Shown: positions 1 through 8,513 of the stretch, one piece after another
How positions within the stretch are numbered: position 1 is the stretch's first letter
Layout of the letters: each line of letters opens with the position of its first letter
Assembly: GCA_963543695.1 (NCBI GenBank)
Contig: CAUUCF010000006.1
Location: 1 to 54,784 of the forward strand
Origin: CAUUCF01 sp963543695
Lineage (GTDB): Bacteria > Pseudomonadota > Gammaproteobacteria > UBA9339
Length of the DNA: 54,784 nt
Reading direction: 5' to 3'
Position numbers and translations under genes: made by a program
The notes under the pieces: generated by a model
Told to the model about the DNA's origin: nothing
Databases searched by the model: none
Seen by the model: the letters and a program-made list of their open reading frames with translations, nothing else

Positions 1-54
1 ACCAATCGTCCCTATGTTGATATGCGGTTTGGTTCTCTCAAATTTTTCTGCCAT
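1..54 (-). CDS. tuf: Elongation factor Tu, 5' end only (cut by window edge)
   Basis: The first 18 codons read MAEKFERTKPHINIGTIG, the universal EF-Tu start leading into the G1 loop, and the frame runs off the left window edge. EF-Tu delivers aminoacyl-tRNA to the ribosome as a GTP complex. It begins 24 bp downstream of the fusA stop, with a GAGGTA ribosome site (59-64) in the gap, so it is the last gene of an rpsL-rpsG-fusA-tuf str operon. Only the N-terminus is visible; the gene's integrity cannot be judged. Confidence 0.95.
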   Translation of the reverse strand, partial: MAEKFERTKPHINIGTIG

Positions 55-78
55 TATTGTACCTCATACATTCAAAAA

Positions 79-2166
79 TTATTTTTTTGCTACCATTTCT
101 ACCACGTTCGCCGGAGCTTCGTTATATTTAGCAAATTCCATATTATAAGTAGCTCTCCCTTGGGTCATCGACCTTAGATCAGTAGCATATCCAAACATTT
201 CTCCCATCGGAATTTCTGCCTTCACAATCCTTCCTGATGGGTTAGAATCCATCGCTTGTATAATACCGCGACGACGACTAATGTCCCCTACGACATCTCC
301 CATATATTCTTCAGGCGTAACTACTTCTACGTTCATAATTGGTTCTAATAAAACCATTCCGGCTTTAGCTGCCCCTTCTTTAAAAGCCATTGATCCAGCA
401 ATTTTAAAGGCCATTTCACTTGAATCTACATCATGATAAGAACCATCAAATAAAGTAACGCGTACGTCTACTACCGGATAACCCGCTAATACCCCGCTTT
501 CCATCTGACCTTTAACCCCTTTGTCTACCGCAGGAATATACTCTTTAGGAATCACCCCTCCTACGATATTATTTACAAATTCATACCCTTGACCACGAGA
601 TAGCGGTTCCATTTTAATCCAAACATGTCCATATTGACCACGACCTCCAGATTGCCTAATATATTTGCCTTCTTGTTCAATCGTATTTCTAATCGTTTCA
701 CGATAAGCTACTTGCGGATTACCAACGTTAGCCTCTACGTTAAATTCTCTTTTCATACGGTCAACGATAATTTCTAGATGCAACTCTCCCATTCCAGCAA
801 TAATTGTTTGTCCCGATTCCTCGTCAGTACGAACCTGAAAAGAAGGATCTTCCTGAGCCAATTTACTTAAAGCAATCCCCATTTTTTCTTGATCAGCTTT
901 AGTTTTAGGTTCAACTGCTACCGAAATCACCGGATCTGGAAATTCCATTCGTTCTAACGTCAACACATGGTCTTCATCACACAAAGTATCTCCCGTAGTA
1001 ACGTTTTTTAACCCTACGGCCGCTGCTATATCTCCAGCATAAACTTCTTTAATCTCCGTACGATTATTAGCGTGCATCTGCACAATTCTTCCGATTCTTT
1101 CTCTTTTACCTTTAACTGGATTATAAACACTATCACCAGATTTTAAAATACCAGAATATACTCTAAAGAAAGTCAAAGTACCTACAAAAGGATCAGTCGC
1201 AATTTTAAACGCTAACGCCGTAAACGGAGCATTATCATCTGACTTCCTTTCTACCACCTCGCCATTTTCCAAAGTTCCTTTAATCGCTTCTACTTCGTCA
1301 GGAGCAGGTAAATAATCGATTACTCCATCTAACACCGCCTGAACTCCTTTATTTTTAAAGGCTGTTCCACAAAAAACCGGAATTGCCTGATTTGCTAAAG
1401 TCAAGTGTCTTAACCCGGACTTAATTTCTTCAATCGTTAAATCTCCTTCTTCTAAATACTTTTCCATTAATTTTTCACTGCTTTCTGCAACAGCTTCTAC
1501 CAAACTACTACGCCATTTTTTACATTCGGTTAATAATTCTTCCGGAATTACTTCTTCGCGAAACGTCAACCCCTGATCATTTTCGTTCCAATAAATGGCC
1601 TTCATTTTTAATAAATCTACAACACCTTTAAAGCTATCTTCTCTACCGATAGGAAACTGTACCGGAATCGGATTACTATTTAAACGTTGATGAATTTGAT
1701 TGACTACTCGGAAAAAATCTGCCCCAGCACGATCCATTTTATTAACGTAACAAATACGCGGTACTCGATATTTATTCGCTTGTCTCCAAACCGTCTCCGA
1801 TTGCGGTTCTACTCCACCTACTGCACAAAATACTACGACTGCTCCATCTAAAACTTTGAGTGATCGCTCTACCTCAATTGTAAAATCTACGTGACCTGGA
1901 GTATCAATAATGTTAATATGATGTTCGGGATATTGCTTCGCCATACCGCTCCAATAACAAGTCGTTGCTGCAGCAGTAATCGTTATTCCACGTTCTTTTT
2001 CTTGCTCCATCCAATCCATTGTAGCAGCTCCATCGTGCACTTCTCCTAATTTATGTGATAACCCAGTATAAAAAAGAATCCTTTCGGTTGTGGTTGTTTT
2101 CCCAGCGTCAATGTGCGCAGCAATACCGATATTACGATAACGTTTTAAGATATGTGTCCTAGTCAT
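79..2166 (-). CDS. fusA: Elongation factor G
   Basis: Translocation GTPase of 695 residues, the usual EF-G length. The G1 loop AHIDAGKT is at residues 17-24, G3 DTPGHVDF at 88-95 and G4 NKMD at 142-145; the EF-G C-terminal block (GxYHDVDSSEMAFK, then EPIMNVEVVTPEEYMGDV) is present. It moves tRNAs and mRNA through the ribosome and acts with RRF in recycling. It lies 16 bp after rpsG and 24 bp before tuf in the standard str order. Nothing looks truncated or unusual. Confidence 0.98.
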   Translation of the reverse strand: MTRTHILKRYRNIGIAAHIDAGKTTTTERILFYTGLSHKLGEVHDGAATMDWMEQEKERGITITAAATTCYWSGMAKQYPEHHINIIDTPGHVDFTIEVERSLKVLDGAVVVFCAVGGVEPQSETVWRQANKYRVPRICYVNKMDRAGADFFRVVNQIHQRLNSNPIPVQFPIGREDSFKGVVDLLKMKAIYWNENDQGLTFREEVIPEELLTECKKWRSSLVEAVAESSEKLMEKYLEEGDLTIEEIKSGLRHLTLANQAIPVFCGTAFKNKGVQAVLDGVIDYLPAPDEVEAIKGTLENGEVVERKSDDNAPFTALAFKIATDPFVGTLTFFRVYSGILKSGDSVYNPVKGKRERIGRIVQMHANNRTEIKEVYAGDIAAAVGLKNVTTGDTLCDEDHVLTLERMEFPDPVISVAVEPKTKADQEKMGIALSKLAQEDPSFQVRTDEESGQTIIAGMGELHLEIIVDRMKREFNVEANVGNPQVAYRETIRNTIEQEGKYIRQSGGRGQYGHVWIKMEPLSRGQGYEFVNNIVGGVIPKEYIPAVDKGVKGQMESGVLAGYPVVDVRVTLFDGSYHDVDSSEMAFKIAGSMAFKEGAAKAGMVLLEPIMNVEVVTPEEYMGDVVGDISRRRGIIQAMDSNPSGRIVKAEIPMGEMFGYATDLRSMTQGRATYNMEFAKYNEAPANVVEMVAKK

Positions 2167-2182
2167 ATAATATTATCCTAAT

Positions 2183-2674
2183 TTACCAACGATAATGAGC
2201 AAATGCTTGATTTGCTTTAGCCATACGATGAACGTCTTCTCGTTTTTTCAACGAATTACCCCTGTTTTCAAAAACATCCAGCATCTCTCCAGTCAAACGT
2301 AAGATCATCCCTCGCTCATTTCGCGACTGAGCTGCCTTAACTAACCATCTCATTGCTAAAGCTATCCCACGCTCTGGCACTACTTCTACTGGAACTTGAT
2401 AAGTTGCTCCTCCTACCCGACAAGAACGAACTTCAACTACTGGTTTAACTAAGTCTAATACTTTATTAAACAACGATAAAACTTCCTCTTGTTTATTTTC
2501 TCCTTGCTTGCCTTTCTTTTCAAAAACGTTATCTAAAGTACGGTATACGATTTTTTCAGCTACTGATTTCTTACCGTTACACATTAAAACGTTAACAAAC
2601 TTAGCTAACAATTCACTTTTATATAAAGGATCTGGTAAAATACTTCTTTTTGCTGCTGCTTTTCTTCTTGACAT
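2183..2674 (-). CDS. rpsG: 30S ribosomal protein uS7
   Basis: Small-subunit head protein that nucleates assembly of the 16S rRNA 3' domain and contacts E-site tRNA. The 163-residue product carries typical S7 blocks (MSRRKAAAKR at the start, then VRSCRVGGATYQVPVEV and the C-terminal KKREDVHRMAKANQAFAHYRW region). It follows rpsL by 14 bp and precedes fusA by 16 bp. In other bacteria S7 represses this operon by binding its own mRNA; no matching RNA fold was checked here. Confidence 0.97.
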   Translation of the reverse strand: MSRRKAAAKRSILPDPLYKSELLAKFVNVLMCNGKKSVAEKIVYRTLDNVFEKKGKQGENKQEEVLSLFNKVLDLVKPVVEVRSCRVGGATYQVPVEVVPERGIALAMRWLVKAAQSRNERGMILRLTGEMLDVFENRGNSLKKREDVHRMAKANQAFAHYRW

Positions 2675-2688
2675 ATCTACAATCTCAA

Positions 2689-3075
2689 CTATTTTTTAGT
2701 CGTTTGTTTAGCAACTTTCGCGCCATACTTAGAACGACTTTGCTTACGTTTATCTACTCCAGTTGTATCTAAACAACCACGAACAATATGATAACGAACC
2801 CCCGGTAAATCACGAACACTTCCGCCTCGTATCAAAACTACAGAGTGCTCTTGCAAATTATGCCCTTCACCGCCAATATAACAAGTTACTTCCATACCAT
2901 TAGTTAACCTTACCCTAGCTACTTTACGTAAAGCTGAATTCGGCTTTTTAGGCGTAGTAGTGTAAACCCTCACGCATACACCACGTTTTTGCGGACAAGA
3001 ACCTAAAGCGGGTACCATATTTTTTACCGGTTTAGCTTTCCTAAAATGTTTTATCAATTGATTAATCGTCGCCAT
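2689..3075 (-). CDS. rpsL: 30S ribosomal protein uS12
   Basis: Decoding-centre protein of the 30S subunit, 128 residues, slightly longer than the usual 123-124 because of a basic tail ending AKQTTKK. The conserved TPKKPNSALRK segment sits at residues 41-51 with both lysines (43, 44) intact, the wild-type streptomycin-sensitive arrangement; PGVRYH follows later. First gene of the str operon, transcribed from the promoter at 3116-3144. Confidence 0.97.
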   Translation of the reverse strand: MATINQLIKHFRKAKPVKNMVPALGSCPQKRGVCVRVYTTTPKKPNSALRKVARVRLTNGMEVTCYIGGEGHNLQEHSVVLIRGGSVRDLPGVRYHIVRGCLDTTGVDKRKQSRSKYGAKVAKQTTKK

Positions 3076-3115
3076 TTTCTTCCAATTTTTCTTTTAATCA
3101 CCTAACAAGTGCATG

Positions 3116-3144
3116 ATACTACGTCAAATAACCCGCAATGTCAA
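3116..3144 (-). promoter_or_regulatory. Predicted sigma-70 promoter of the str operon
   Basis: On the minus strand a perfect -35 TTGACA (3139-3144) is followed by exactly 17 bp and a -10 TAGTAT (3116-3121, four of six consensus bases). It sits about 40 bp upstream of rpsL in the 176-bp gap after tadA, where the str operon promoter is expected. Judged by consensus match only. Confidence 0.7.
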
Positions 3145-3251
3145 GAACTCACCAAAGTTGACTTAGTTTATCTTGCCTACATTTTTAAATCAAGTTTTTT
3201 TTAATAATTGCGATCAAAGATAACTATAATATATATAGTTTTAAATAGTTT

Positions 3252-3695
3252 TTAACGACGCTTTTTAAAAAAAGTACGCAATAAATTAACGCACTCCTCT
3301 TTTAAAACCCCCGACTTTAAAACGATCTTTTTAAAACCCGGTTGCTGATTAACCTTATCTAAAGTTAAAGCTCCGTATTTTAAAGCGGTCGCTCCAAAAA
3401 CTATCGTTTTAATTCTCGCTTGTAAAATTGCTCCCAAACACATTAAACAAGGTTCCACCGTAACGTATAAACAAGCCTCGGGAAGACGATAATTATTTAA
3501 TTTCAAAGCTGCTTCGCGCAAAGCGATAATTTCCGCATGCGCCGTAGGATCAGATAACCTAACAGGTTGGTTATACCCCTTCCCTATTATTTCATCATTT
3601 AAAACCAACACCGCCCCCACCGGAACTTCATTCGCTTGTACAGCCTGCTTTGCTAAAACAATGGCTTGCTCCATCCATTTTTCGTCATTATTCAT
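3252..3695 (-). CDS. tadA: tRNA-specific adenosine deaminase
   Basis: Zinc-dependent deaminase converting A34 to inosine in tRNA-Arg(ACG). At 147 residues it has the cytidine-deaminase-fold signature: HAE at 53-55 (zinc ligand and proton-shuttle glutamate) and PCLMC at 82-86 (two zinc cysteines). Its start overlaps the ybeY stop by 8 bp, so the two are translationally coupled at the end of the rpmE-queA-ybeY-tadA run. Guanine deaminase is the main alternative, but the spacing and context favour TadA. Confidence 0.93.
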   Translation of the reverse strand: MNNDEKWMEQAIVLAKQAVQANEVPVGAVLVLNDEIIGKGYNQPVRLSDPTAHAEIIALREAALKLNNYRLPEACLYVTVEPCLMCLGAILQARIKTIVFGATALKYGALTLDKVNQQPGFKKIVLKSGVLKEECVNLLRTFFKKRR

Positions 3696-4137
3696 ATGGA
3701 TTTGCTATTTTAAAATCGTTTAAAATCGCAATTTCTAATTTTTCCATAGCTAACCTTTCTGGTTCTTGACAATGATCGTATCCTAAAAGATGTAACAGAC
3801 CATGAACCACCAAATGAACAAAATGATCCTGTAGAACCTTTAATTGTTCTTTAGCTTCCAAACGTACCACCGGTACACATAAAACTAAATCTCCTAAATA
3901 ACCAGGTATCGCAAAATTTTCAAAAGATAGAACATTAGTAGGTTTATCAATTTGACGGTAATCACAATTCAACCGTTTACTTTCTGCTGTACCTACAAAC
4001 CTAATCGTAACATTAATTTCAGAAGTAGACAAATATCCTACTTTCGTTAATACTCCAACTAATACTCGCTTTAGTAATTGCTTATCTGGTAAACGTTTAA
4101 AATGGTTCGGATTTTGAAGCTCAATACTAATTTTCAT
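3688..4137 (-). CDS. ybeY: Endoribonuclease YbeY (rRNA maturation factor)
   Basis: Metal-dependent single-strand endoribonuclease of about 150 residues, needed for 16S rRNA 3'-end maturation and late 70S quality control. The metal motif HGLLHLLGYDH spans residues 112-122, with the three histidines H112, H116 and H122. It overlaps queA upstream (ATGA type, 4 bp) and tadA downstream (8 bp). Grouping with other RNA-modification genes suits its role. Confidence 0.95.
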   Translation of the reverse strand: MKISIELQNPNHFKRLPDKQLLKRVLVGVLTKVGYLSTSEINVTIRFVGTAESKRLNCDYRQIDKPTNVLSFENFAIPGYLGDLVLCVPVVRLEAKEQLKVLQDHFVHLVVHGLLHLLGYDHCQEPERLAMEKLEIAILNDFKIANPYE

Positions 4138-5153
4138 AATATCAACATTGCATCCCCATAACTAAAAAAGCGATATCGTTTTTGAATAGCTTCTTGGTAA
4201 GCTTGCATCACTAAATCATAACCTGCTAAAGCACATACTAACATTAACAAACTAGTCCGAGGTAAATGGAAATTCGTAATTAAACCGTCTACTACCCTAA
4301 AACACGCATTTCCCGGATAAAGAAACAATCGACTTTCACCACGGTACGCTTTTAAAACTCCAGATAATGCCGCCGTTTCTAACGATCGTAAACTAGTCGT
4401 ACCAACAGCAATAACGCGACCTTTTTGTCTTTTCACCGCGGTAATTCGACCTACTAAGTGTTCAGACACTTCTACTCTTTCAGCATGTAAACTTTGATTT
4501 TCAAGCGGTCCTTCTTTTAAAGGTTTAAACGTTCCCATTCCCACATGTAACGTAAGATAATCGTAGTTAATCCCGTTTAGCGTTAAAGCTTTAAACAGGG
4601 TTTGATCAAAATGTAACCCCGCCGTTGGTGCCGCACAAGAACCATCCACCTTAGCATAAACAGTTTGATAACGTTCACGGTCTTCTGTTTCAACCTGGCG
4701 TTTTAAGTATGGAGGTAAAGGAATTTCGCCGTACCGATCAAATAATTGCACCACCGAAAGATCAGTTAAAAGCACAAAATGACAAAGTTCGTCTTGTCTA
4801 TCGACTAATTGTATGCGATGTTCTTCAATTAAAAAAGTATCGTTTACTTTTAAAGGTCGGTTAGCGTGCGCTATCGCTAAAAAATGTTTGTCGTCTAAAG
4901 CACGTTCCAATAATATACTAACCTTCCCTCCCGTCGATCGATATCCTAACAAACGAGCAGGAACCACTTTCGTATCATTTAAAACCAGTAAATCAGAAGC
5001 TTGCAACAAATTAGGCAAATCAAAAAAATAATGATGACTAATCTGTTTGGTTTTTCTATTTAAGCACAACAAACGGCTTTCTCGACGAACCCGCGTAGGA
5101 TACTTAGCAATTAAATCCGGCGACAACGAAAAATCAAAATCGGCCAACTCCAT
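4134..5153 (-). CDS. queA: S-adenosylmethionine:tRNA ribosyltransferase-isomerase
   Basis: Transfers and isomerises the ribose of SAM onto preQ1 at tRNA position 34, giving epoxyqueuosine for GUN-anticodon tRNAs. The 339-residue product starts FDFSLSPDLIAKYP and carries family blocks ARLLGYR, SCAAPTAGLHF, HVGMGTFKP and GTTSLRSLE. It is 9 bp downstream of rpmE and overlaps ybeY by 4 bp. Its presence implies queuosine use, although the preQ1 pathway is not in this window. Confidence 0.97.
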   Translation of the reverse strand: MELADFDFSLSPDLIAKYPTRVRRESRLLCLNRKTKQISHHYFFDLPNLLQASDLLVLNDTKVVPARLLGYRSTGGKVSILLERALDDKHFLAIAHANRPLKVNDTFLIEEHRIQLVDRQDELCHFVLLTDLSVVQLFDRYGEIPLPPYLKRQVETEDRERYQTVYAKVDGSCAAPTAGLHFDQTLFKALTLNGINYDYLTLHVGMGTFKPLKEGPLENQSLHAERVEVSEHLVGRITAVKRQKGRVIAVGTTSLRSLETAALSGVLKAYRGESRLFLYPGNACFRVVDGLITNFHLPRTSLLMLVCALAGYDLVMQAYQEAIQKRYRFFSYGDAMLIL

Positions 5154-5162
5154 GGCAATTCA

Positions 5163-5372
5163 TTACTTAACTTGCCCGTAACGTTTCTGAAATTTCTCCA
5201 CTCTACCAGCAGTATCTACGATCTTTTGTTTACCGGTATAAAAAGGATGACAAGCTCCACAAATTTCTATATTTAAAATTTTTTTAGGAGTAGTAGAACG
5301 AATTTTAAATTTATTACCACAACTACAAACCACGTCTACTTCACGATAATCAGGATGAATATTCTCTTTCAT
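5163..5372 (-). CDS. rpmE: 50S ribosomal protein bL31 (zinc-binding type)
   Basis: Sixty-nine-residue large-subunit protein at the subunit interface. Cysteines C16, C18, C38 and C41 (CSCG and CGAC) make this the zinc-binding, C+ form rather than the zinc-free YkgM type. HPFYTGKQK after the second pair is the family signature. It leads the rpmE-queA-ybeY-tadA group, and a weak promoter candidate lies at 5404-5432. Confidence 0.97.
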   Translation of the reverse strand: MKENIHPDYREVDVVCSCGNKFKIRSTTPKKILNIEICGACHPFYTGKQKIVDTAGRVEKFQKRYGQVK

Positions 5373-5403
5373 TGTTCTCTAACTAATAATTATGATCACA
5401 GCT

Positions 5404-5432
5404 AAAATATACTTTTTTAAAATAAAGTGCAA
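5404..5432 (-). promoter_or_regulatory. Weak promoter candidate for rpmE
   Basis: Minus-strand TTGCAC (5427-5432), 17 bp spacer, TATTTT (5404-5409), in the 122-bp gap between pfkA and rpmE. Only three and four of six consensus bases match, so this is tentative, but the spacing is optimal and a promoter is expected because pfkA reads away from here. Confidence 0.35.
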
Positions 5433-5494
5433 GCCTCCCCTTTCTAGAATCAATAGTTACTCCTAATCGCTCATTGTTAATCTCTTTAGAATAA

Positions 5495-6475
5495 TTACGT
5501 AGACAGAATCGTATTTAACTGTAATAACGATTGATCCGTTAAACAACGAGCGGGTTTATCAGGATCGGGGAAAGTTACTAATTCATATTTATTATGGTTT
5601 AAAGCCACCATTTTTAATGATTCACCCGCCAATAAACCTTTTACCGCTAAATCTCCCATCACAGAAGCAACTAAACGATCTTGTGCGGTCGGCTGTCCAC
5701 CGCGCTGAATATGCCCTAATACACATACTCGGTAAGAAAAATCTGGCGTTAATAATTTTAACGCTTTTGCAATATCAAAACTTCTACCCGGTTGATCCGC
5801 TTCGGCAATGACAATTAAAACACTATGCCTTTTACGAACAGGATGCAAAATTTTATCCGCCATTTCAGGGACCGAAATTGGGTATTCCGGAATAACGATT
5901 AATTCAGCTCCGCACGCTAACCCAATATCTACCGCTAAAAAACCAGCGTTTCTTCCCATCGTTTCAACTAAGAAATAGATACCACTACTTGCCGCCGTAT
6001 CTCTAATTTGATCGATAGACCTAACCGCATTATTTCTGGCGGTATCATAACCAATCGTATATTCGGTTCCTACAATATCGTTATCGATCGTACCCGGAAT
6101 ACCGATACATTTTGGCCCCCCTTCTTTTTCTAAAAGAGCTGCCCCCCGAAAAGTACCGTCGCCACCGATCGCAATTAAAAAATCTATCCGTTGTTTTTTT
6201 AAAAAAGCGATTACCTCTTTTCTAACTTCTGGATTACAAAACTTTTTTGACCTACCCGTGCGTAAAATCGTACCCCCATATTGGATACAACCAGAAACGT
6301 TATGAGTATCTAATCGAAAAATCTGTTGTTCAACTAACCCTAAATATCCGTCGTGACAAGCAAAAACTTCTAAATCATGATAATAACTAGAACGAACTAC
6401 CGAACGTATTGCTGCATTCATCCCTGGGGAATCCCCTCCAGAAGTCAACACTAATAACCGTTTTTTGGCTGACAT
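5495..6475 (-). CDS. pfkA: ATP-dependent 6-phosphofructokinase
   Basis: Phosphorylates fructose-6-phosphate with ATP, the committing step of glycolysis. The 326-residue product has TSGGDSPGMNAA near the start, GGDGT at 104-108 and PGTIDND at 127-133; glycines at the two diagnostic sites mark ATP rather than PPi use. I start it at ATG 6475, which has a strong AGGAGGA site at 6479-6485; the frame stays open upstream only because it runs into the tRNA gene. It follows tRNA-Ile by 14 bp and is probably cotranscribed with it. Confidence 0.93.
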   Translation of the reverse strand: MSAKKRLLVLTSGGDSPGMNAAIRSVVRSSYYHDLEVFACHDGYLGLVEQQIFRLDTHNVSGCIQYGGTILRTGRSKKFCNPEVRKEVIAFLKKQRIDFLIAIGGDGTFRGAALLEKEGGPKCIGIPGTIDNDIVGTEYTIGYDTARNNAVRSIDQIRDTAASSGIYFLVETMGRNAGFLAVDIGLACGAELIVIPEYPISVPEMADKILHPVRKRHSVLIVIAEADQPGRSFDIAKALKLLTPDFSYRVCVLGHIQRGGQPTAQDRLVASVMGDLAVKGLLAGESLKMVALNHNKYELVTFPDPDKPARCLTDQSLLQLNTILST

Positions 6476-6489
6476 AAATCCTCCTGATT

Positions 6490-6566
6490 TGGTGGGCCCA
6501 CTAGGATTCGAACCTAGGACCAATGGATTATGAGTCCACTGCTCTAACCAGCTGAGCTATAGGCCC
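6490..6566 (-). tRNA. tRNA-Ile(CAU), lysidine-type
   Basis: Seventy-seven nucleotides including an encoded CCA (6490-6492). The acceptor stem begins GGGCCTA and the anticodon loop is CTCATAA (anticodon CAU). The G27:U43 wobble pair, A73 and variable loop TGGTC match the E. coli AUA-decoding isoleucine tRNA rather than elongator or initiator methionine tRNA. This species needs TilS to make lysidine. Elongator tRNA-Met is the alternative. Confidence 0.8.
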
Positions 6567-6586
6567 TTAATTACTTTCAGGTTAAA

Positions 6587-6615
6587 AGTATAACCAAGCA
6601 ATTAAAAATAGTCTA
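6587..6615 (-). promoter_or_regulatory. Predicted promoter for tRNA-Ile and pfkA
   Basis: Minus-strand -35 TAGACT (6610-6615), 17 bp spacer, -10 TATACT (6587-6592). The -10 lies about 20 bp upstream of the mature tRNA 5' end, so initiation would give a very short leader. It probably also supplies pfkA transcription. Confidence 0.6.
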
Positions 6616-6646
6616 GCAAAATTTATTCCTTTTTTGGCATTCCACG

Positions 6647-7195
6647 TTATTGAGCTACTACAACCATTGCCGGACGTAAAACACGGTCTTTTAACCAATA
6701 CCCTTTCTGAATCACTTCTACTACCGTATTCGTAACTACGCCATCCACTAATTTAACCGTAACGGCGTTATGTTGTTCAGGATTAAAAAGCTCATTAAGC
6801 GGGTCAATCACTACTACTCCATACTTTTTCAATAAATCCATTAACGATTTTAAAGTTAATTCAACACCTTGATACATCGGTTGTAAAGCAACATCTACGG
6901 TTCTATTTAATAAAGAACGCTCTAAATTATCTACCACACCTAACAATTCTTTCAAAAACTTCTCAATTGCGTATTTATGAGCATTACTAACTTCTTTTTC
7001 GGTACGCTTCCGTAAATTTTCTATTTCCGCTAAAGAAGAGATTAATGCGTTTCTATTCTCTTTTACTTGTTGTTCTAAAGTTTTAATTTGGTTTTCTAAA
7101 ACTAAAATTTGTTCTGCGTTACCTAACGAATCGGTAGGTTCTTCTACCGAAGCTAATTCTTCAGCATTAACCTTTTTTTGTTGTTCTTCACTCAT
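6647..7195 (-). CDS. grpE: Nucleotide exchange factor GrpE
   Basis: Dimeric exchange factor that releases ADP from DnaK. The 182-residue product has an acidic disordered N-terminus (to about 30), a long coiled coil (about 30-90, LENQIKTLEQQV) and a C-terminal beta domain with VVDNLERSL and the ending KDRVLRPAMVVVAQ. It lies 11 bp after glyA rather than beside dnaK-dnaJ. No heat-shock promoter was recognised. Confidence 0.95.
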   Translation of the reverse strand: MSEEQQKKVNAEELASVEEPTDSLGNAEQILVLENQIKTLEQQVKENRNALISSLAEIENLRKRTEKEVSNAHKYAIEKFLKELLGVVDNLERSLLNRTVDVALQPMYQGVELTLKSLMDLLKKYGVVVIDPLNELFNPEQHNAVTVKLVDGVVTNTVVEVIQKGYWLKDRVLRPAMVVVAQ

Positions 7196-7206
7196 TTTTT
7201 ATAACC

Positions 7207-8445
7207 TCAATCGAAATAAACTGGAAATTTTTTACATAAATCGGTAATTTGCGGTTGAATTAACTTCACTTGCTCATCGTTTGGTTCAATTAGAAGATCA
7301 CACATTAATTGTGCAACTAATTCTACTTCTTTTTCCTTTAAACCTCTAGTCGTCATGGCAGGAGTGCCTACACGAATGCCGCTAGTAACCGTAGGAGGCA
7401 ATGGATCGTTCAAAATAGCATTTTTATTTACCGCAATATGAACTTTTTCTAACCATTTTACGGCTTCAGCTCCTGTTAAATGATAAGGTCTTAAATCCAC
7501 TAAAAATAAATGGTTATCTGTTCCTCCAGAAATTAACTCAAACCCTCTGGCTAAAAAAACTTCCGCCATCTTTTGCGCATTCAAAATCACTTGTCGTTGA
7601 TAATCAACAAAAGCTGGTTGTAATGCTTCATAAAAAGCTACCGCTTTAGCGGCAATCACGTGACACAACGGTCCTCCTTGTAAATTCGGAAAAACAGCAC
7701 TATTGATTTTCTTATACAGTTCAGCATCATTCGTCATAATTAACCCAGAACGCGGACCACGTAAAGTTTTATGGGTGGTAGAAGTTACGATGTCGGCTAC
7801 TTTAACCGGCGAAGGATATAAGCCCGCAGCTACTAACCCGGCTACATGAGCAATGTCTACGATTAAGTAAGCTCCTACTTCATCCGCAATTTCACGAAAA
7901 CGTTGCCAATCTACGACTCTAGAATAAGCTGAAAAACCCGCCATAATCACTTTAGGACGATGTTGCTTGGCTAAAGTCGCAATTTGTTCATAATTTAATA
8001 ATCCCGTTTCAGCATCTATACCATACCCAACAGACCGGTAAATTTTACCAGAAAAGCTGACTTTAGCTCCATGAGATAGGTGACCTCCTGCCGACAAATC
8101 CATCCCTAAAATTACCTCTCCTGGTTCCAAACAAGCAGCATAGGCAGCAGCATTAGCCTGTGACCCAGAATGGGGTTGAACGTTAACGTAATCTGCACCA
8201 AAAAGTAATTTGGCCCGATCGATCGCTAATTGTTCCACCTGATCTACATATTCACATCCCCCATAATAACGACGTCCTGGATATCCTTCAGCGTATTTAT
8301 TCGTTAGTACCGAACCCTGCGCTTTCATCACTTCCCGACTCGTATAATTTTCTGAAGCAATTAATTCTAAATAATCTTCTTGTCGTTTTTCTTCTAAACC
8401 TACTAATTTCCACAATAAATCATCTTTAAAAACCTGGTTTTTCAT
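7207..8445 (-). CDS. glyA: Serine hydroxymethyltransferase
   Basis: PLP enzyme interconverting serine plus tetrahydrofolate with glycine plus 5,10-methylene-THF, the main one-carbon source. It is 412 residues long, the standard length. The PLP lysine is K226 in TTHKTLRGPR, and the conserved ASENYTS, YAEGYPGRRYYGG and HSGSQAN blocks are visible. A strong AAGGGG site precedes the ATG. It follows mlaA by 68 bp and precedes grpE by 11 bp. Confidence 0.98.
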   Translation of the reverse strand: MKNQVFKDDLLWKLVGLEEKRQEDYLELIASENYTSREVMKAQGSVLTNKYAEGYPGRRYYGGCEYVDQVEQLAIDRAKLLFGADYVNVQPHSGSQANAAAYAACLEPGEVILGMDLSAGGHLSHGAKVSFSGKIYRSVGYGIDAETGLLNYEQIATLAKQHRPKVIMAGFSAYSRVVDWQRFREIADEVGAYLIVDIAHVAGLVAAGLYPSPVKVADIVTSTTHKTLRGPRSGLIMTNDAELYKKINSAVFPNLQGGPLCHVIAAKAVAFYEALQPAFVDYQRQVILNAQKMAEVFLARGFELISGGTDNHLFLVDLRPYHLTGAEAVKWLEKVHIAVNKNAILNDPLPPTVTSGIRVGTPAMTTRGLKEKEVELVAQLMCDLLIEPNDEQVKLIQPQITDLCKKFPVYFD

Positions 8446-8513
8446 TTCTAACCCCTTTCTTTAGTTTAGTTAATTAAATAATTTTATTGTCATTTTTTAT
8501 GGTAATCGTTTAC

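Noticed and set aside
3222..3240. Palindrome AACTATA-N5-TATAGTT in the tadA-rpsL gap
   Set aside because: All A/T, no T-tract on the minus strand and not at the promoter; chance is likely in an A+T-rich spacer.
6476..6523. In-frame extension upstream of pfkA ATG 6475
   Set aside because: The extension is tRNA-Ile sequence read as codons; the AGGAGGA site fits ATG 6475.
6490..6566. Elongator tRNA-Met for the CAU tRNA
   Set aside because: The G27:U43 pair and TGGTC variable loop fit tRNA-Ile2 better; kept only as an alternative.
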